Assembly: GCA_003255025.1 (NCBI GenBank)
Contig: QANY01004038.1
Coordinates: 243,420-307,419, forward strand
Length of the DNA stretch: 64,000 bases
Source: Datisca glomerata
Taxonomy: Eukaryota; Streptophyta; Magnoliopsida; Cucurbitales; Datiscaceae
Reading direction: 5' to 3'
Part shown: positions 59,781 to 64,000 of the stretch, piece by piece
Layout of the letters: the number at the start of each line of letters is the position of its first letter
Position numbering within the stretch: position 1 is the first letter of the stretch
Translations under genes and position numbers: made by a program
Notes under the pieces: model-generated
What the model was told of the DNA's origin: nothing
Databases searched by the model: none
What the model saw: only the letters and a program-made list of their open reading frames with translations

Positions 59781-60959
59781 TGTTAGTTCTCAAAATTTGG
59801 TCAAACCTAAATTAGCTAAAATGAGAACAAACTCATTTACTACAAAATCAGGCTTTGGCCCCATATGATAAAGCCTAAGTTACCAATAAGGGACAATCTC
59901 TGGATAACCTATTGTGCATCTTCTTCTCTAAAAGAGAAACTCACTGGAAACCATAACCCGCGTTACTAAGACAAGTGCAAATAAAGCCCGAACTACCTTT
60001 GTAAAGAAAATAAAGTGACAAAATGGTGTGACCAATGACTATGCAACACGACCCCTCCCTACTGCACCAAACAATGACCGTTAGCACGCGTGGAGAACTC
60101 GTGAATCATTCACCCAAGTCTTCAATTCACAGCTATAAAAGGGATGGTAACAAGAGGTTTAAGGAAGGAGTTGGAGAGGCAAGGAACCTCCATTGAAGCT
60201 ATCCCAATTGATGTGTCCCCGCTTTGAGAAAGAAAAATCCAGAGACAATTCTTGAGGCACGCAAACACTTACACCTCCATTGAAGCTCTGTACGAGAGTT
60301 TTCACACGCGTGCGTGCACATATACATAAATGCAACACACACACACACACATACACACAGAGAGAGAGACCAGAGCCAAACCACTTTTAAAGGACTATTT
60401 CTCTTCCCTTCTTCTTCTTCATGCTTACTTCTTGATGTAACTCAATACACATGCTTGTACTTGTAATTTGAGTCTCAAGCAAAAGCAATACAATATCCAT
60501 GATTAATCAATCTTATTTTATGCTTGTTTTCCTAATCGCTGTTCAAAAGCTTAATACCATGTCATGGAGGGAATATAAACTTTACTCCCGATGAATTCAC
60601 GTTTGGAATGGGTTTAAGGCTTAACTTGCATATTCTACGCATACCTTTCATTTCATCCAGACATAACTCTTTTGTTACAGATTTCATATGTCTCTTTTAA
60701 TTCGGATATATCTAATTTGATCCAGCGTAAAAACCAGCTCAAGCTAATACGCACCAAACTCACTCACCAAATATGACATAAAAATGACCATTACATTGGA
60801 TTAGAGTAATCCTAAGATTGCACAACGCTCTGGATTCACTATTCATCTTCTTCCTCAACCCACTTTCAATCTTCTAATCCAGACTCACTATCCCAAGCCC
60901 AAACGATAGCGACACGCCAAACCATTTGTCTAATACACAAAAAAAGAATTCTTAAAACA
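59781..60959 (+). repeat. 3' LTR of the LARD-like element
   Basis: 1,179 bp starting TGTTAGTTCTC and ending TTAAAACA. It matches 52309-53396 throughout with many substitutions and small indels. It contains an (AC)n/(AG)n tract at 60335-60369, absent at that length from the left LTR, where only (GA)n remains at 52829-52842. Confidence 0.88.
60335..60369. repeat. (AC)n(AG)n microsatellite in right LTR
   Basis: 'cacacacacacacaca' followed by 'agagagagaga'. The frames through it encode only Cys-Val or similar dipeptides and are not genes. Confidence 0.95.
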
Positions 60960-62204
60960 ATTAATACAATTAATAGATGAGTTGGGTAAGGGAAATAATG
61001 TAAGAATATTTTTCTTTACTATATGCACTACAAAGAAGTCAACTTCGTTTCTTTCTGAGCGAATGAGCCCAAGAACTTTAGAACGATATAAATATTATGC
61101 AGTACATTTAAAAACAATATAAGGTCAGTAGCCCAGTTGGTAATTATTTTGAGCTAAGAACTTTTTCTATCACCATAGTCATTGGTTCAAAATAGTGCAA
61201 AATAAATTTCTAGTTAAACCTAGTTCTCTATTTACTTTTTTATTTAATGCCTATTGCTTATCTTTCAAGAAAAGGAATAAAATCATTTAATATTATAAAC
61301 GAGTATAAAATCAAGTTACTCACAAAAAACAATGGTATAATACTTTTATTTATTTCAAATAATAGTGATAAAAATAATGTTAGAAAATATTAAAATCTAT
61401 TCATATCTGTTAACGTTAAAAATAAAAAATTGTCGTATATTAATAAGTCATGGTTCAATTTTTCTTACTTATATTATTTATAATAAAATTTATGACATTA
61501 TTTTATTATCTAGAAATTTTTTGTAAAGGAAATATTGAATGTTCTATTTTTTTCAAAAAATCAAAATAGTATTGACCGCTATGATGCATTATCTTTTTGT
61601 CAATACTATTTAATGATGCAAAAAAGTCATGTTGTTTAACTTTTTATTTGTAGTTCATATTCTCTAATAACCAATCTATGTATGTTAGCAGAAACCTTAA
61701 AAGTATAATAAATCTTTTTTAGCGTTATTTATTGAATAGATTTGCTAAATTATTGTTGTGAAAAGTTGTTGTACATGTAACATTTATGTAAACTTTCGTT
61801 ATAATGTCATTTGAGTTTCATTTTATTTCTATTTAGTTTTATTTAAATTCGATATATCTCACTACGGTATTTTTATCTTTGTTTTTTCGAATTTGTCGTG
61901 GCAATGAAGGGAATAAAAGAGCATGAATGATTCACATAAGTAATATTAATGGAGGATCAAGACAAATAAAAATGTGACTATTTCAAGTTTATTGACTGTT
62001 CTTGCCTTAGATTTTAGTTTCTTTATCAATAATAGATTTTTAGTTTATAGATCTAATGTTTTAATAATCTCATGCAAAGCATCGAACTTTTTACTAGTTA
62101 GATGTAAAGTTTGATCCCTATTGTCATTTCAGGCTAACATGATTTAATAAGTATTTGAAATTGTATCAGATTCAATTGTATATAATAGTTTTAATTAAAA
62201 GAAT
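60960..62204. other. AT-rich intergenic DNA
   Basis: No gene seen apart from the SINE candidate at about 61120. Very AT-rich between 61250 and 62190. It would be the 3' side of the aspartic protease pseudogene. Confidence 0.5.
61120..61255 (+). mobile_element. Possible tRNA-derived SINE
   Basis: 'gtcagtagcccagttggtaa' (61124) resembles a tRNA A box, and 'cattggttcaaaat' (61181) resembles a B box, about 55 bp apart. A T-rich tail (tttacttttttattt) follows. I found no convincing target duplication, and the tail is not A-rich, so this is tentative. The alternative is an old tRNA-like fossil. Confidence 0.4.
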
Positions 62205-63447
62205 TCATTTATTCTCTTGATCCAAGTCATACTCTATATAAAAATCTCGTTGCTGAGTGTTACCCAAAATAATTGTTGGTCCAAATGACGAACCACTAGC
62301 TTTGTTCTTAATCAATAAACACATGATGTCCTTTTCATCCTTATTAGTAAGATAATACTTACCGTATGTAAGATAATTATGCGAGTGGAGTTTCATAGTT
62401 GCACCACCAAGGAATCGAGAAGCCAATTCTGGTAAGGTTTTTGGTTTCTTACCAGTAATACTAAAGCAAAACCTCCTAGGTTCCATGTTAACAGTAAAAG
62501 CACTACCTCCTAGTTGCTTTAGAAATTCTCTTGTGAGCTTCTGAAAAATTTCATTCTCTATAAGGGTATAAGTTGTGCCTGAATCAATTATTGTCCCACC
62601 ATATATAACCATCCTTTGTTGGGACCATAAACTTCTTTGGAATTGGAATTGCCTTGTTGCCTACAATAATGTCTCTAAGATCTACATAATATAAGTTTTT
62701 GAGCACATTTGTTGATGGGATTCAGCTAAAAGGTATGTAGATAAGGCCGAGTCATCATTCAAGCAAAGATAGCTTTTATTTGGCTTCGCAATGGCAAGCA
62801 GTAAGAGAATTTTGTAACACCGATTTGGGAGGGTATTGATTTCCAATCCACGATCAAACCTAGCAATAGCATAAGGTACAGTGAAGGGTGTGAAACAACC
62901 GACGATGAACTTTTTTACAGCACGTTGCGGCATATTTAGTATTTCTGATAGTAAAACCCCGTTGCGGCATATTTAGTGTTTCTGATAGTAAAACCCCGCT
63001 TGTGGACCCTAAACGTAGTAGATTTCATAATCTAGCAAACTTGAACAATTCTCAGAGTTATTATGTTTACAGTTTTGACAATATTCTTGTTGTTTCGTAC
63101 TTAAATACCATTGGGGCTTAGGGCTGCTACATGAGAGATCTTTGGATGAAGAAGATATGCTTGGATTGAAGGCTAAGGCTTCCTTATTAGATAAAGGTCC
63201 ATCGTGGCTAAAACTTCGAGGCTCACATGGAAACCAAGTTAATCTACAACCGGAATCTAGTATAAAGCGAACGAGCTCCAATTCGAGAAATAGATGCAAA
63301 ATGATCAAATTTTTCAGATGTGGAATTTGAATATGGAAGTTTCCCAGAGGTTGAAAGAGGGATACTAATTGTAGTGTTTAGTTCGGATGCTTGGGAAGGA
63401 TAATTTAAGATGAGAAAAAAGAAGAAAGATGAAATCAAAGTTGCCAT
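62205..63447 (-). pseudogene. Nepenthesin-type aspartic protease, broken
   Basis: Minus strand. It starts MATLISSFFFFLILNYP..., a typical secretion signal. A frame shift near 63260 follows, and the usual SFGTPPQ block before the first active site is lost. ILDSGCRLTWFPCE holds the first catalytic Asp (codon 63257-63255), followed by the Cys-rich nepenthesin insert (YCQNCKHNNSENC). The middle (AVKKFIVGCF, 62920) follows a gap and stops. The second active site IIDSGTTYTLIENE (codon 62585-62583) is out of frame with IVGNKAIPIPKKFMVP just before it. The C terminus reads IILGNTQQRDFYIEYDL, the normal end of the family. These proteins are secreted A1 peptidases of about 450 residues. No intron is needed to explain the breaks. 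The 37-bp duplication at 62924-62998 adds to the damage. Confidence 0.85.
62924..62998. repeat. 37-bp tandem duplication in the protease pseudogene
   Basis: 'gttgcggcatatttagt' at 62924 recurs at 62961. The two copies differ at one base (tagtattt against tagtgttt). 37 is not a multiple of 3, so it shifts the frame. Confidence 0.92.
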
Positions 63448-64000
63448 TGCAGATTTGTTTCTTTGTCAATGTGTTGGAAAGCTCATGAAATAAAAATGCA
63501 GGTGTTTTGTTTTGTGTGAACTCTTGGCTTGCATAAATATATAGATAGATATATCAATTAACTAATTCTATATTAAAGGTTTTGATTTTGAGTTATAATT
63601 TACCCACGGTTATCCAATTCATTAGACTAACAATGTCACCGTCTTCTATTTATTGGATTAATTAGGAAAACAAATACACGGTTGGTCCAATTGGAAGCAT
63701 TTTTTCTTTGTCAATGACCAATTACAAGCACATTGGCCTATCACGCACTAAAATCATTTTAAATCTTCAACACTCATCAACGGCTAGAAGTTTTAATATA
63801 TAATTCTGACATTTTTTTCTTTTAAAAGAATTTGTAAATAGATGTTAAAGTCATTAAAACAATTACCAGAACTAAGTTTAAGGTTATAACAGAATTTGGT
63901 AATATCCAAAAGATCAACCCAATTGTGTTGATTGGCCGCAATCAAATGTCTCTGGTATCTTTCTACAATCGTCTTTGTGGCTGTTGTTTCAACAAATTGG
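63448..64000 (-). other. Upstream region of the protease pseudogene
   Basis: Read on the minus strand, a TATA-like 'tatctatatatttatgc' lies at 63531-63547, about 85-100 bp before the start codon, a normal distance for a plant promoter. The remainder to 64000 shows nothing coding. Confidence 0.45.

Larger units (their letters stand above)
52309..60959 (+). mobile_element. LARD-like LTR retrotransposon, 8.65 kb, non-coding
   Basis: Two long LTRs (1,088 and 1,179 bp) flank about 6.4 kb without any recognisable gag, protease, integrase or RT in six frames. Orientation follows from the polypurine-like 'agccaagggggctaa' directly before the right LTR and the TATA box in both LTRs. Possible target duplications are 'aataa' (52304-52308) and 'attaa' (60960-60964), 4 of 5 matching. 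This is the layout of large retrotransposon derivatives, which depend on enzymes of an autonomous partner. A '...tttt GGTGATTTCACTATGG' sequence follows the left LTR where a primer site is expected; I cannot assign the tRNA. The LTRs are clearly diverged, so the element is old. Confidence 0.85.

Noticed and set aside
60159..60384. Cys-Val-rich frames
   Set aside because: They result from the (AC)n tract in the LTR.
1..64000. A previously undescribed multi-gene system
   Set aside because: Apart from EYA all recognisable coding sequence is broken host-gene fragments or transposon genes. Nothing suggests a co-functioning gene cluster.

Overview
The window is nuclear DNA of a flowering plant, almost certainly a dicot. 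It is AT-rich, its genes have introns with GT..AG junctions, and it carries plant Ty1/copia elements, plant L1-type LINEs with a C-terminal RNase H, a tRNA-derived SINE and a plant-type eyes-absent phosphatase. I cannot name the species. Only one gene looks intact: an EYA-type phosphatase on the minus strand (coding 34422 to 28754, five coding exons, 318 residues). Nearly everything else is gene debris or transposable elements, often nested.

Layout. 1-930: AT-rich DNA and the RNase H tail of a LINE. 985-8160: two broken copies of the C-terminal part of separase (ESP1) in opposite orientation, arms of about 2.2 kb, separated by about 1.2 kb holding a copia gag remnant. 8161-15410: a non-coding block with a 30-bp minisatellite, a decayed copia element (+) and a decayed LINE (-). 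15411-28400: broken copies of the 3' half and flank of the EYA gene. One was later hit by a 5'-truncated LINE (17618-19237) and by a 4.94-kb copia element with both LTRs and a perfect 5-bp target duplication (20125-25064). Around 26370-28240 lie a large inverted repeat and another copia 3' end. 28400-35160: the intact EYA gene.

35870-36005: a tRNA-derived SINE. 36050-41400: an almost full-length but broken LINE (-). 42160-51043: a full-length but broken LINE (+) with a 19-bp target duplication, interrupted by an internally deleted copia element (43169-46097). 52309-60959: an 8.65-kb LTR element with about 1.1-kb LTRs and no recognisable coding capacity (LARD-like), containing a 121-bp tandem array. 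60960-64000: AT-rich DNA, a possible second SINE, and a nepenthesin-type aspartic protease pseudogene (-).

The elements do not form a pathway. The story is genome turnover: local duplication of host gene fragments followed by layered insertions. For two insertions the uninterrupted site survives next to the intact EYA gene, so their order relative to the duplication can be read directly. I found no convincing previously undescribed molecular system.
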